Of a stretch of DNA of 64,000 nucleotides, positions 11,161-22,788 are shown piece by piece; positions within the stretch are counted from its first letter, which is position 1, and each line of letters starts with the position of its first letter. The stretch covers positions 26,605,052 through 26,669,051 of the forward strand of contig OX344755.2 in the NCBI GenBank assembly GCA_947034885.2, read 5' to 3'. The notes under the pieces were generated by a model. The model was not told where the DNA came from, did not search any database, and saw only the letters and a program-made list of their open reading frames with translations. The DNA comes from Thuidium tamariscinum (taxonomy: Eukaryota > Streptophyta > Bryopsida > Hypnales > Thuidiaceae). The translations under genes and the position numbers were made by a program.

Positions 11161-13644
11161 ATGGCTTCCGAAGGCAACAATCTTGTGCCACTCCCGGTTT
11201 CGACCAACACACGCGCCCCTCGTGCGGTCAGGAAGGCTGTCATCGACAAGGGTCGTAAGCGTAGAGGCAACACTCATAGAAAGCGATGGCATGTGTTGAG
11301 AAATCCAAACCACCCTGCTTTTAAAGGGTGGGATGAGGAAGAAGAACCATGGACAATGCAGACTTGTGAAGAATACATTGAATGGTGTCACATTGATAAG
11401 TTGTTTCCACCATGGCGTCATCATTTCAATCGACACACCAACAAAGCGAACTTGAAGTATTGTGAAAATGCACCTTACGTTCAAAGGTGCATCGAATTGT
11501 GGCAAGTCCTCTACAAAACCCCTTTTGTAGAGAGGAATGAAGTGACTCTTTTCATTGCCCGAGGAGCATATATTGAGCTTGTTTTGAAGAAAGAAGTGGA
11601 TTGGTCCACTATCAAAGAAACTGCCTACGTGGAACGTCCAGAGACTGGATTAATACCAAGAGGGGTATTGAAATTTCCAGAAGGTGGACTTGGACCAATT
11701 CGAAGTGATCCTCAAAACAAGGTAACAGAACCTGAAACTGAAGAATCTGAAGAGGACAATGACTCTGATGGCACACGACCTCCAAGAAAAGAGCGAGTCA
11801 AGCAACAAATTGTCACTCCCACTCAAGTGCAAGTTCCAAATGTTGAGGGGGCTTTTGCATCACGAGGATCGAGACCAAAACGTCCTACCAAGGTTCGACG
11901 TTCGACCATTCAAATCGGACCTTCATCAAACTCAACAACACTTCCCACGCGCCCGTTGCCAACTGGTAACACAATCGATGTCTTCGAGTTTGGTGCGGCT
12001 GATGATCCCCCCGTGGAAGTTTCTGCGAATGTTCCTATTCACATTCCTCCATCTCAAGAAAATTCAACTATGGCTCTATCTGAGGCTCTGGACCTCTTGA
12101 AGACCAAAGACGCCACAATCGCTTCAATGCAATTGGACCTGAAGAAATTGCAGTCTGATTTGGACCATAAAAACGCTCTTCTTTCACAGCAGTCCAAAGA
12201 TCTTCAACGTCTTCGACAAAAAGAACGTGAGACGATCACTTTGTCGGATATGGATGATGGCTTTGGTGAACAGGATCCACATCATTTGGACAAGGTTGTG
12301 GCAGATGTCACTAGCGGTCTCCTCCATTGTTCTCCACCTGTTGCTAAGCGTACAAAGCGTTCTTCAATTATTCCAACCACGTTTCTTCCTACCATCATGG
12401 AAAATCATACCGTCAACCCCAACGATGTCGAGGAAACTCAAGATTCTCTTTCATTTCCTACGCCTATGCATCTCTTATCTTCAACAAAGAAATTGGATCT
12501 TCGAGAAGAAAACAATATACTGCAAGCACAGTTGGCTCAATTGGCAGCCACATACTATCATTGGAAAGTTGCTTGTATTCTCACCGTGGATAGATCACAA
12601 CAAATAGCTCAAGAATTGGACAAAGTTGCGAAGAACTTCGTTGCAAAGGCCCCAAAACGTGAGAATGGAATGACATCGTGGCCATTGTTGGAGGACATGT
12701 TTCCTGAGAACCTACCCATGGTGAACGCAGAAAATGGAGGAATCAATTGGGCACAACTTGGTTGGGACTACGAAAAACAGATGTCGTGCCACTTGGATGA
12801 GAAAGAACGACAACTTCTGTGGCCAAAGCCAGCAAGCTTTGTTTTGGACCATACAAAATGTCCTATCTGTCTGGAATCCTTTGGCCCTGAAGGAGGTTGG
12901 GCATTGGGATCATGCACGCACGTTTACCATCCTCAATGTCTCATTGTGCAATGCCTAATAAGGCGACGTTGCGTGATTTGTTCGGCACCATTTCATGATT
13001 GTTTGTATGCCATGTTCAACCTAATGACATACATGCCACCTTCATGGGAACACAATGGTGAAACAACTATGGATACAAGATTTTGGGGGCGAGATTTGTT
13101 GTGGAGCTGGCGTGAAGGCCAACATGATCAAGAAAAAGGACCTGCTAGCTCTCAGTTGAATTGGGAAATTGATCCTGATGAAATTCTTCGAGTTGCACCT
13201 CGGCTCATGGGAGCAGGCCCACGTAACGAGGGGAGGAGGGCATTTTTTTTCCAATGTCTCGGTGGATATTTTGATAAGACCTCTGCAACCTTCAAGTGGG
13301 GCCCTCATCCACTGAAACATCGTTGGGATTTAGAAGGGAATAGAGTGGCCAACCAGGACTCAAACGCCTCTCTTGAAGACTTAACTAGTATGGCGTACCT
13401 TGACTCTACATATGGGCCATACTACACAAGTCAAGCCCTCGACTTTCTATTGGAACAACACTCTCCACAAACTGCAAGGACTCTTGAAGCTTTGAAGGAT
13501 TCCAATGTTTTAGAGTCCATTTTGAGTGCAGATGGTCCAACTTCTCGTACTCGTGCGAAGCGTAAGCTTGACGTTGAGGAATCATCCAATTATGAGCATG
13601 GTGAGGCAAGTGGTGCCCAAGATAATGCACATGTTGTCACCTAA
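11161..13644 (+). CDS. WCHIDKLFP-domain RING-H2 protein
   Basis: An intact 827-residue protein, probably a RING-type E3 ubiquitin ligase or a zinc-binding partner of one. I chose the ATG at 11161 (MASEGNN) because it aligns with the paralogue at 61872; the frame is open upstream. Residues about 40-160 hold the WCHIDKLFP domain shared with four other proteins here, with YIEWCHIDKLFPPWRHH and later KKEVDWSTIK. A heptad-like coiled coil lies near 310-380. The RING-H2 finger at about 567-612 has CPIC, GSCTHVYH, PQC and CVIC, fitting C-x2-C, C-x-H, H-x2-C and C-x2-C metal pairs. A conserved C-terminal part contains LDSTYGPYYTSQ. It is the first gene of the putative second element copy, as its paralogue is terminal in the giant element. 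Substrates are unknown. Confidence 0.85.
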   Translation: MASEGNNLVPLPVSTNTRAPRAVRKAVIDKGRKRRGNTHRKRWHVLRNPNHPAFKGWDEEEEPWTMQTCEEYIEWCHIDKLFPPWRHHFNRHTNKANLKYCENAPYVQRCIELWQVLYKTPFVERNEVTLFIARGAYIELVLKKEVDWSTIKETAYVERPETGLIPRGVLKFPEGGLGPIRSDPQNKVTEPETEESEEDNDSDGTRPPRKERVKQQIVTPTQVQVPNVEGAFASRGSRPKRPTKVRRSTIQIGPSSNSTTLPTRPLPTGNTIDVFEFGAADDPPVEVSANVPIHIPPSQENSTMALSEALDLLKTKDATIASMQLDLKKLQSDLDHKNALLSQQSKDLQRLRQKERETITLSDMDDGFGEQDPHHLDKVVADVTSGLLHCSPPVAKRTKRSSIIPTTFLPTIMENHTVNPNDVEETQDSLSFPTPMHLLSSTKKLDLREENNILQAQLAQLAATYYHWKVACILTVDRSQQIAQELDKVAKNFVAKAPKRENGMTSWPLLEDMFPENLPMVNAENGGINWAQLGWDYEKQMSCHLDEKERQLLWPKPASFVLDHTKCPICLESFGPEGGWALGSCTHVYHPQCLIVQCLIRRRCVICSAPFHDCLYAMFNLMTYMPPSWEHNGETTMDTRFWGRDLLWSWREGQHDQEKGPASSQLNWEIDPDEILRVAPRLMGAGPRNEGRRAFFFQCLGGYFDKTSATFKWGPHPLKHRWDLEGNRVANQDSNASLEDLTSMAYLDSTYGPYYTSQALDFLLEQHSPQTARTLEALKDSNVLESILSADGPTSRTRAKRKLDVEESSNYEHGEASGAQDNAHVVT

Positions 13645-16600
13645 ATATTAGCACTATTTTGTGACATGAACTTCATTTTTGTAATGGTATAAATAGCAAA
13701 AGGCCCATAGTACGCACTTATATGATATCCATAGTGAATACTCCCCACTTGCATTGTGGATCAATAGAATTTCCTTCAATTTGCTTTGGAGAATTTGATT
13801 CTACAACTTTGCTTTTTGTTAATATAAACTATAAAGCAATTTCATATTGCTTATATTTTTAATATAAACCACCTTTGCCTTTCTACAAGAAAATTGTATT
13901 CTTTCCTAGTTTCCTTGTTTCCATAAAAAATATCATTGTCATGGATTTTGTTTATTCTGAAAGGCCCATGGCCATTTTCCCATCCAGAACCACTAAGAAC
14001 TGCCATTTTGGTTGCATTTATCCAAAAGACCCAAAAAAATGTATTTTTATAAAATTTAACCATACGATCTTGTATTTTGTTTGTCTGAGATCATGTGGTC
14101 AAAATTTCATGAAGTTTGACCATATACATTAGAAGATTTAAGCATTGAAAGTTGGAAAACATAATCTTCTTAAACACTATCTTGCATTCCTACAATTCCA
14201 AATGACTTTGACTGCCATTTGCTGAATTTTATTCTACTATGGACTTTAAATTTAAATTTGTAGATATTTAAGAATTGAGTAGAAAGTCTAATAAAAGAAT
14301 TCCCAAAAAAGAATGCTTGTTTTTCATTCTTTACAAAAACATAAAATAAAAATAAGTCCAAGATTGAAAAATTATAAAGTAAAAGTAGGTCCAACATTTT
14401 TTCAAATACCTCACTGTAGGATGTTCTACTTAGGTGGCTTGAAAATATGTGGACAAAAAATCCGAAATTTTCACAGTCTACATTACAAGATTTGAATATT
14501 TGAACTACCAAAAATCTTTTTTTATTCCTCTTAAAATTTGAGCTAATGTTCTTGGTAAGGTCACATTTGTATGAAAAAATACTAAAGATGATGGTAAGTC
14601 TTTGAATTCATTTTCCAATGCAAATTCACTATATATTCAAAACATTTGAAATCGTTTGGGAATTGGGATAGTAAAACATAGAGAAAAAAATAGTTAGTAC
14701 TTAGTAGTTAGTAGAGAGAAGTAGAAAATGCTTCAATATACTATAGTGTGAATGATTTCTTTTTTAAAATGAAAAATGCTAATCGTACATGGCTAAACCT
14801 TCAAATATAGTTATAAACTGTAAACAATCTTCACCCAATAATTGATTTTTTTCTTCAAAAATATTAAAAATTGAATTAAGTAAATCATTTCAGCCTTTTT
14901 TTATAATATATAGTATACAAATTCGATATCTACCCGCAAACTACCTCTAACTGCAATTCATCATAACTTCTGCGAGTTTGAAATGGAATGATTCCAAGCT
15001 TTCGACATAAATAGAAGTCTAATAAACAAAGGTTACTTATTTACTTCCACTTCCTAATTGTTCCGGAGATGGAAATGTCTAGATTTAGACTGGCAACAAG
15101 TAGGAACATTAGTATACACCGCTTATAGAATCGTATAATTTTCTGAAATTGTTGTTCAAAGATTGTTGTACATAAAAAGAAAATTTAAGACATATCAAGT
15201 GAAGAATAAATTATTGTAAAGAAATGTTTAACTATGAGAATTTTACAAATATAATTACATAAATATTAATATGTTCTAATTATTGAGTCATAAGAATTTG
15301 GATATAATTATGCAAGTAATGCAACAATTTATTGATTTTAGAAACCAAAAAAATGTAACAATTATTCTAAATTTGTTATAAAATCATCATATTAAAATAT
15401 TAACAAAATGTGCTCACTTCAGTCACTTGATAATGGATTCTCATTTTTCAATTTACGGTTAGGGTTCAAATATAATCTACATAAGAAAAATTTATCAATT
15501 TTAATCCCTAAAGGACCAAGTTGCATCTTCTATCAATCACAAAATTTCAGGCATTCATGGTTCATGAGAAAACTTTTTGATTTTGTATTTTTTAGAAAAA
15601 AATCTTTTTTGCTAATAAATTCTCTTTAAAGTTTTAACATTTTTTTAAATTAATGGACAAATGGTCAACTACAAAAAAATTGAGAGTATCTTGAGTATAA
15701 AAATAGATTGGTAATTTGACATTAAGTCATTTGCATTTTGCAATACACCTAGTCAAGTTGCCAACAAAGGTTTTGCACATTTAACCTTTTGAAGATAATT
15801 GAAAACCATATCTGAAATATTTAAATTTTTTTGAAGGGGGACATAAAATGTTTTAATGTAATAATCAAAAGAAAGGGTGCTCAAGGTCTTATTAGATAAT
15901 GATAGAACCTTATAAGGGAAGAGTTTAGGAATTACCGAAATAGGATTTTCCAACAAAAATTTCAACTTCCAATACTAGTTTAAAAAAATAACATGTAAAA
16001 TGAATTTAGATTTCTTGTAATATTAAAAATGAATGACTTTCAATAAATAATAAGAACTATTTTGAATTTTATGAACACTACATTTGACAAGATTAAGAAA
16101 ATTAAACAAAGGTGGATGCAATTAATTCATTTGCTATTTTGTCTCATTTGGCATGTGATGATCTATCCCTTGGCGATTACTTTTGTGTTTTAATTTTAAA
16201 TGACGCAAAATTTTTAGACAACGTGCTCATCACTATTATACAATTTGTCTAATTTTTATATTACTTTTAAAAATATTTCACTATTTCAAAATAGACCCGA
16301 TCTAAAAGTCCGAAATGCCATTTTGGAGGTTTTAGTACTATTGAGTCCCTTTTTTTAATGATTTTGAGCTCAAATTTGGATTAAATGGTCTTCTAGTAGA
16401 CTTGTAGCTATATAGAGAAGGAATTTAGGATAAATTATTTTTATGTGATGTAGTGGTGTACAAGTCTATAAAGCAAACCTCCTTCTATGTCTTTTGGGAA
16501 ACATGTGAAAAATGATTTTATGTGATTATATTAATGAATAACCACCTCCAAAAAGTTTTTGAAAATTATAAAAATGTTGTTTTTTTATAAATTTAATTTT

Positions 16601-17476
16601 CTATATTTTACTAATTAGAACATTGAGACATATTTTTTCATGAGGTTTGGTACTTCTCAAATTCTCCTACTTAGAGATTTCCTTAACAAATATCCTTTCA
16701 TGTTTTCCTTCATCTTCAAGGTGTTTACAATAGTCATATTTTTTTTTAATTCAAAATTATTTTAATAATTTTAAAGTACTCCACTACTCCCCAAAAAAGA
16801 AACCAAATGCAACAAATGGTTCAAAGGTTTAAGGTATTTGCCCACATCTCTTTCCATTCTCATACCAAAATTAGTCGATGATATAAAATTGTGAGTGGTT
16901 ACTCATATTTTAAAATACTAGACTCTATGAGCCCATTAGAATTCTTGTTTTGTTCTCTCACTTTGAAAATGAATTTCAAACTTTTAACTTCCGCAATTTA
17001 TAGTGAAGTACCATAGAAATAGAATTTACATGTGAAATTGTGAATAATAAGGAGTAGCACTTTCGCTGTCATATGATGGTACAACATTCTTGTAGAAATT
17101 TTTAATTCCAATTCATGATGTCCATTGGTCAAACAATAATTATTATAAACATTCAAGTTTGCTTATGGGTGCTTTAGTGTATTACACAATGTTTATAATT
17201 TAAAATATATCTTCATTTTATTATAAACATTTTGTTTCAAATTTCAAACTATTATAGGAAATTGAAATCATCCATTCTTTGAAGTTGGAAATAGCGCACA
17301 ACCTTGGTATTCAACAATTTTTCCACATCTTTACAAAAGACTCATGCACATTGAAATGACAAAACTTAATATTTTCTATTCATTTGAAGGAAGTGACATC
17401 TCAAAAAGTAGGCCTACAAGGCTACAACCAAAAACGGCCAAGAAGGGGTTTTTTAGTAGTTTAATAGGTGCTTCCT
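13645..17476. other. AT-rich spacer between convergent genes, with MITE remnants
   Basis: No gene is seen. About 13950-14600 resembles an eroded TTAA-type MITE: its start reads like TTAACCCCTAAAGGGCCATGG in decayed form, and 13990-14165 matches 57115-57300 and, inverted, 63540-63740. A left-end-like TTAATCCCTAAAGGACCA lies at 15501-15518 without a clear partner. About 16135-16840 is an eroded copy of the TA-type MITE at 58788-59523, sharing GTAGACTTGTAGCTA- and TTAGTACTATTGAG-type phrases. The remainder is low-complexity DNA. Confidence 0.5.
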
Positions 17477-18967
17477 CTATTGCTCAAAAAAATCACTCTC
17501 TTTGGGTTCTGGCCCCATCTTCTGTATATCTACACGTTTAGCGCCTTTAGCTGTAGTACGTAGGCTCCAATGCCGCCATGCACTCTCAAAACGGATTTAT
17601 GACTGCAATTTTGACGACTCTTGTTGTAAGACAAGAGTTTTCTGTTCGTGCAGTTTAACAAGCTTTAGAAGTGTTGATAACTCTTCTGGTGTGTTGCCAT
17701 ATTCAGGAGCTATAGCTGAGACATCTAGTGTCGAGGCACATTGTATTGCAGCATTGTAGTACTCTCTTTCTTTTGCATCTACTTGCAAATTGACCCCTCT
17801 CCTTTCATTCTACACCCGCCCATGTTTATGTTCCAAAATCTTCATTTTTAGTTGAAGAACAGCACACTCATCCATTGGATATAAACGACCCTCTGCTTTC
17901 TTTTTCCAGTAATTATCTCTGCTTCTCTTCAAAGTAGCAAAGCGCGAGTCATTTTCCGAGATGCCGTTTTGTAATATCTTCAACTCTTCTCTCAACCCAT
18001 GTATCCCAGCTGCATCTGATGAAGTTGATAAACGAAAGTTTTGTATTTTTTGGAGAGCTTCAATTTCCTCCTTTGTTTCTTGCAAACCAAAAATTGCACT
18101 CTGTATTTTAGCGAACAATACATCTGCATCGTCTTCAAAGTCGCTTTCACTTCCACCGCAGTGACCCACCAAAACATTATGGTCTACTTCCATAGGTTGT
18201 ACTGCATGTATACGTTGTGTACCTTCATTGTGGATATTTTCACCAACTACAAATTCTTCAACCTTCTCTTTTCCCTTGTTGGCAATTTCCACTTCCAAGG
18301 CCACCTTTCTTTCTCCCATAACATCATCTTCAGTGTCGCTTTGGAAATCATATCCATCATATTCGTGGGTATGCTCATCTGAGCTAGAATTTGGCGACCA
18401 CACAATTTCGGCATTAGAAACGGCCAGCCTTCCCAATTTCACAGGCATTAGTGTGTTCTTGACATCTGCTAATGCAACTTCATTCACAATCGATGTTTCT
18501 TCAGGACGATCTCCGATGGGGTGCCCCTTCAAGGTACTCCAGTCCACGTTCTTCTTGAGTATGCATTCAGCATATACCATTTGGACAAGATACAAAGAGA
18601 AATTGTCATTACGATAAGGCTTAGGCTCATCGTACAACCTCGTCCATACAACTAGACATCTTTGCTTGAAAGCCTCGTTGGTGCAATATCCAAGATTTGC
18701 CTTGTTTTGTGTCAAGTGTATCTTGTGACGCCATAGCGGAAACAACTTATCAATGTGGCACCAATCCACGTATTTGTTTACCGTTTCGTAACTCCAAGGC
18801 TCAGGTTCTGCTCTCCAACCTAAAAAAGCCTTTATCTTTGGATGCAAAAGCAAAGGCACACGCTTCTTGCGACTTTTTCCACCCCTCTTACGACTCTTGT
18901 CACGAACCGCCTTATTCTTCAATCCAAGTACTAGTTTACATGGGGCAGGTGGAGGCTTGGCATCCAT
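17477..18967 (-). pseudogene. WCHIDKLFP coiled-coil protein with two in-frame stops
   Basis: Homologue of the intact gene at 55283-56779 over its whole length (about 496 codons against 498). The start is the ATG at 18967 (MDAKPPPAPCK). A basic patch (DKSRKRGGKSRKKR) precedes the WCHIDKLFP domain (YVDWCHIDKLFPLWRHKIH), then an acidic spacer with SPNSSSDEHTHEYDGY, then a long coiled coil. Two stops interrupt one frame: TAG at 17810-17812, aligning with His in the paralogue, and TAA at 17597-17599, aligning with Gln. The same frame then runs on to a natural end, PEPKESDFFEQ, at the TAG at 17477-17479, aligning with PEPKEEDFCNTTR. Function is unknown; it may bind DNA or another element protein. 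Confidence 0.85.
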
Positions 18968-19244
18968 GATGATCAATCTGTACGTAGGATGCTGAACAAT
19001 GTACTTTCTCTAAACTTCTAAGAGTGTAAGACTAAGGTAGTACTATAAAAGTGTAAAATCCTAGAATCGTTGTACTTCACATTTACAGAAGTCTTTCCAT
19101 TACAAAAAATGTACCTTAAACTATTCACATTTACAAAAATGTTTACATTTACAAAAAATCAATCTTCAATAGTGCTCGTGATGTAGTGTGGGCGACCGGA
19201 GCAATATGGAAGACCAAAAGTTCAAAACGAACCATAACTCCTAA

Positions 19245-19505
19245 CTCATAGGCACGCAATCAGCCACGTCTAGGTGGGTGATTCTCAATGCGCTGAGAAG
19301 GAGTGGCGACTGCGGGTAAGGCGACTGCGGTATATAGCCGCAGTCGCCTAGGGGCGCATGCGGGTAGGGGCGAGTGCGGGTCCACCTGAGAGGCGACCGC
19401 GGGTAAATTCACGAAGGGCGACCGCGGGACTGGCGACCGCGGGTCCTGCAAGGGAGGGCGACTGCGGGTCCCAAAAGACTAGTGACTGCGGCTCTGGCCT
19501 TCGTG
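19245..19505 (-). promoter_or_regulatory. Type B array, TATA box and leader of the left coiled-coil gene
   Basis: On the minus strand the order is array (ACCCGCAGTCGCC copies, 19500 to about 19300), TATATA at 19331-19337 embedded in it, then the leader module at about 19292-19250 (CACCCACCTAGACGTGGC, then TGATTGCGTGCC). The same module precedes the kinase genes and the other two coiled-coil genes. The ATG lies about 280 bp further on. Confidence 0.7.
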
Positions 19506-19519
19506 GCTTTCTTACTTTT

Positions 19520-19770
19520 TTCATACCCCTAAATGCCCAAGTCACCCAAATGTGGTGTCAAAGACACTTTGAAGTTCATGAAAACCTTACCAAAAGTTCA
19601 TTTTCAGTGGTTTATGTTTTTGGAAGGCTTTTTTCGAAGTCTAGTTTTACCATCCATAATCCAATTTTGAAAATGAATGATTATGATTTTTCTATTTAAA
19701 AATTAGTTCAAGGGTATCCATTTCAATCTTGACTTTTCATAGTCATTAGAGAAATTATGAACTCTCCAAA
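19520..19770 (+). mobile_element. Truncated TTAA-type MITE (family 2)
   Basis: Starts with an end-like TACCCCTAAATGCCCAAG and continues as a copy of 31147 read inwards (ACCCAAATGTGGTGTCAAAG, then GTTTTTGGAAGGC). Short open frames in this stretch and at 30929-31171 translate alike only because the two DNAs are homologous. The right end is not recognisable. Confidence 0.6.
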
Positions 19771-20030
19771 GGGCTTCTAGAATGGCCTCAATTGGGGTCC
19801 TCAAATTGGATTTAAATGCGTACTTGTCAAATGAAGGACAACTTTTTTCCCCTATTTCCACCCATTTTGACATCACGATGTTTATAAAGGTACATGTTCT
19901 TTTATTGGAGAATGGGACATTAGGTACTTCTTGTCATTCAAATTTTAAATACACTGAGGAATTATTTTATTTGGAGAAGAGCAAATTTGGTGCAATTAAG
20001 TACTAATGACATGGCTCAGTGAATGGGGAA

Positions 20031-21505
20031 GGGTGAAAGGGTTTAGGGTCTCTACCGCAAATCCTAAACCCTAGTTAGGGACTTGTGAGGTGACACTTGG
20101 GTGATTCAATCAAGTGGTGGAAGAAATAAAAAAAAATGGGGAAGTCAATGACTTCCCCATTCATTAAGGTTGGGTGAATGGGGGTGATTCAATGCTAAGT
20201 GTGGGAGTTGGGAATAAAAAATAAATAAATGAATTAATGATGGGGAAGTACAATTATATTTCCCCATTCATTAATGAAGGAAGGGCTAAGTGAATGGGGA
20301 AGTTGGAGTAAAATAAAAAAATGGGGAATTAATGTGTTGGGGTAAAATTAAAAAAGAAATAAAAATGGGGAAGGGTGAAAGGATTTAGGGTCTCCACCAC
20401 AAACCCTAAACCCTAGTTAGGGTCTTGTGAGGTGACACTTGGGTGATTCAATCAAGTGGTGGAAGGAATTAAAAAAATGGGGAAGTCAATGACTTCCCCA
20501 TTCATTAACCCCTAAAGGACCAAACTGTGTTTTTTGGCAACATAGCAATTTCGGGCAGCTCATTACAGATAGAGTTTTTGGTTTTTATTTTTGAAATTTT
20601 TGCACAACATGTGTCCAAGGAGTACCTTCAAGGTCCAACAATTTTCATAACTTTTGACTACATAGTGAAAAAGTTATTGGCTAATATGTAATTTGCTCTA
20701 CTCGGAGGGCAGTCTGGGCAGCAAAAAAATTTTCTTCAAAAATTACTTTTTTAAGAAATTAAAATTTTAAATTGGTTTCTTTGATTTTTATAGAAGTGGA
20801 AACCTTTGAATCATTCCATTTTGATTAATGAGTGAAAAGTTATGAGGATTTTTAGTTTGAGGTAGTTTACGCTAGATATAAAATTTCTACACTACAAAAA
20901 AAGTTTGTAAATCTTTATTAAATTCAATTCTTTATATTTTTGAAAAAAAATAAAAACATTGGGTGTATAGTGTTTAACCCAACATTACAACCGTTGGGAT
21001 TGTCTTCTTTTAACTCTATAAATAAATTGTTAATAATTTAACGTTTTGGCTCATTTTCTACTTCTTTCTACTTACTATTTTTTTCCTACATGTTGTACAA
21101 TTTCAAATGATCTAAAAATTTTTAAGCATGTGTCCAACTTCACTTGAAAAATGAATCCAAAGAGTTACAATCATTTTGGACATTTTTCCACACAAATAAG
21201 GTCTTTTGAAGTGCAGCTGCCCGGATTTCCGCAGTGGTAAAAAAATGATTTTTGTCACTTCAAACACTAATATCTTGCAATCTACACGGCAAAAATTGCT
21301 GAAATTTTTTCCACATATTCTTAAACTTGTTCTCTAAAAGATCCAACGGTTATTTTTTTCAAAAAATGTTTTTTTCTAAAAATTTTATAGTTGTCTAAAA
21401 AATGACAGTTTTGAAGCAGTTTTGGTGAAAACATAGTCAACAACCTTTAGGGGTTAAGGTTGGGTGAATGGGGTGATTCAATGCTAAGTGTGGGAGTTGG
21501 GAATG
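20031..21505 (+). repeat. Imperfect tandem duplication of about 340 bp, second copy split by a MITE
   Basis: Unit 1 begins at 20031 (GGGTGAAAGGGTTTAGGGTC). Unit 2 begins at about 20371 with the same phrases: CCTAAACCCTAGTTAGGG, TTGGGTGATTCAATCAAGTG, and GGAAGTCAATGACTTCCCC. Unit 1 runs without a break through CCATTCATTAAGGTTGGG at 20157-20173. In unit 2 the same sequence is split at TTAA by the element 20505-21457 and resumes at 21458. The GGAAGTCAATGACTTCC palindrome lies in both. Confidence 0.85.
20505..21457. mobile_element. TTAA-flanked MITE (family 1), with empty site in the window
   Basis: 953 bp including TTAA at each end (20505-20508 and 21454-21457). The inverted ends are CCCCTAAAGG (20509-20518) and CCTTTAGGGG (21444-21453). 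The neighbouring duplicate at 20164-20167 has a single TTAA and no element, so the TTAA duplication is directly visible. TTAA duplication and CCC-starting ends are the signature of piggyBac-type elements. No transposase is encoded. A diverged relative lies at 33427-34365. Confidence 0.9.
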
Positions 21506-21774
21506 ATGGTAGGATTTATCAATTGATTCTGCAAAAAATTTAATATAATTTCAATTTTAATATGGCAATTTGGAGGTAGTTTTGGAAAAAGGACCCTTTA
21601 GACATTTAGGATTTAAAGATTTGCATTGTTAGGATAAAATATAAAAGTCTATGATTATACCACCAATTGTCAAAACCCTTTTTAAACATTATGTTTCATT
21701 TCCATACTACTCAAGAGAAAAAAAATTGATGATTTTATGTTTTCGAAGTCAAAAAAATAAAAAGCTAGAAAAGC
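21506..21774. other. Spacer, nothing recognised
   Basis: AT-rich stretch between the MITE-split repeat and the SRA-YDG remnant. No gene, repeat or regulatory signal that I can support. Confidence 0.3.
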
Positions 21775-22573
21775 CAGTTCAATCCATTGCTTCAGTCCGT
21801 CTAGCCTTGTTCCATATAGATGGCGACGGTCCTATTGCCACGCGAGATTTTCCTGAGGGTTGTGTGAGATTGCTGAGGAAAGTCACGAAGAACACCACAA
21901 GGCCACAATCAGCGGGAACTCTTGAGGGAGAGGCAACTTCAGACCCTAATGGAGCGGGAGCCTATGCGGTAGATGGAGAACTACCAAGAGATTTTGACCA
22001 GGTCAGTGTCAGGGTTCAATTTTTGCAGCACTGTGCTCTGTAGTCCCGGATCTTACAACATTATCAAAAACTCAAGACGAGGGGTCAGTTGCTTGGTAAT
22101 CGGCCTGACTTGCAGGCAATGAAGCAGATGAATGAAGAAAGAAAATCTAATGAGTTTCAAAAGTTTGGTCACGTTCCCGGAATCGTAGTCGGTGATCAAT
22201 TTGAATTTTGGTCCGAAATGTTTGCCTTTGGGCTTTGGGTTGCACCGGCAAGTGCAAGGAGGGATTGTATGGGTTGAAGATCGAGGGGAGAAGGTGGCTT
22301 GCAGCGTGGTGATCTCAGGTGGTTACCGAGATGATGATGACCATGGGGAGACAGTCAAATACACTGGCCAGGGTGGAAACGATTACAGAGGTGACAAGCG
22401 GCAATTGGAGGATCCGAAGCCCAAGAAAGGGAACAAAGCGCTTATTAACTCTTACAAACGTGGGGAAGTTGTTCGTTTGATTAGGGGCCATGATGTGGAC
22501 GCTGGATGGAACAAAATCTATTCCTATGATGGATTGTACAAGGTGAAGCGTTACAACCTTGAGGTGGCATGAG
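21775..22573 (+). pseudogene. SRA-YDG domain fragment of a SUVH-type histone methyltransferase
   Basis: Plant SUVH proteins read methylated cytosine through an SRA-YDG domain and methylate histone H3K9 through a SET domain. Here the SRA part is clear: FGHVPGIVVGDQFEF, then, after a shift of reading frame near 22222-22235, GLHRQVQGGI, VISGGYRDDDDHGETVKYTG, GQGGND, NSYKRGEVVRLIRG and the namesake YSYDGLYKV. The preceding frame with RPDLQAMKQMNEER matches the usual linker before the SRA domain, and 21775-22041 may be an upstream part. The frame ends soon after YNLEVA, and no pre-SET or SET domain follows. This is a broken fragment, perhaps captured by the neighbouring element copy, perhaps a host gene remnant. 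Confidence 0.8.
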
Positions 22574-22788
22574 ATGGTCACAAGGTGTAAACATTGTCAC
22601 AATTTAATTTTTGTTCATTATTTTTGAATACCATGAAACCAAGAAATCAAAAATCAATAAATCATAGTGACGTTTCCAACATGCGCATGAAAACTTGTAT
22701 TACTTTCAAAGGTTCAGACAAACCATTTCCATTACAAGCTCCATGTACTATGAATATCTAAACATCTAAGTCTACATTCCTTGAATTT

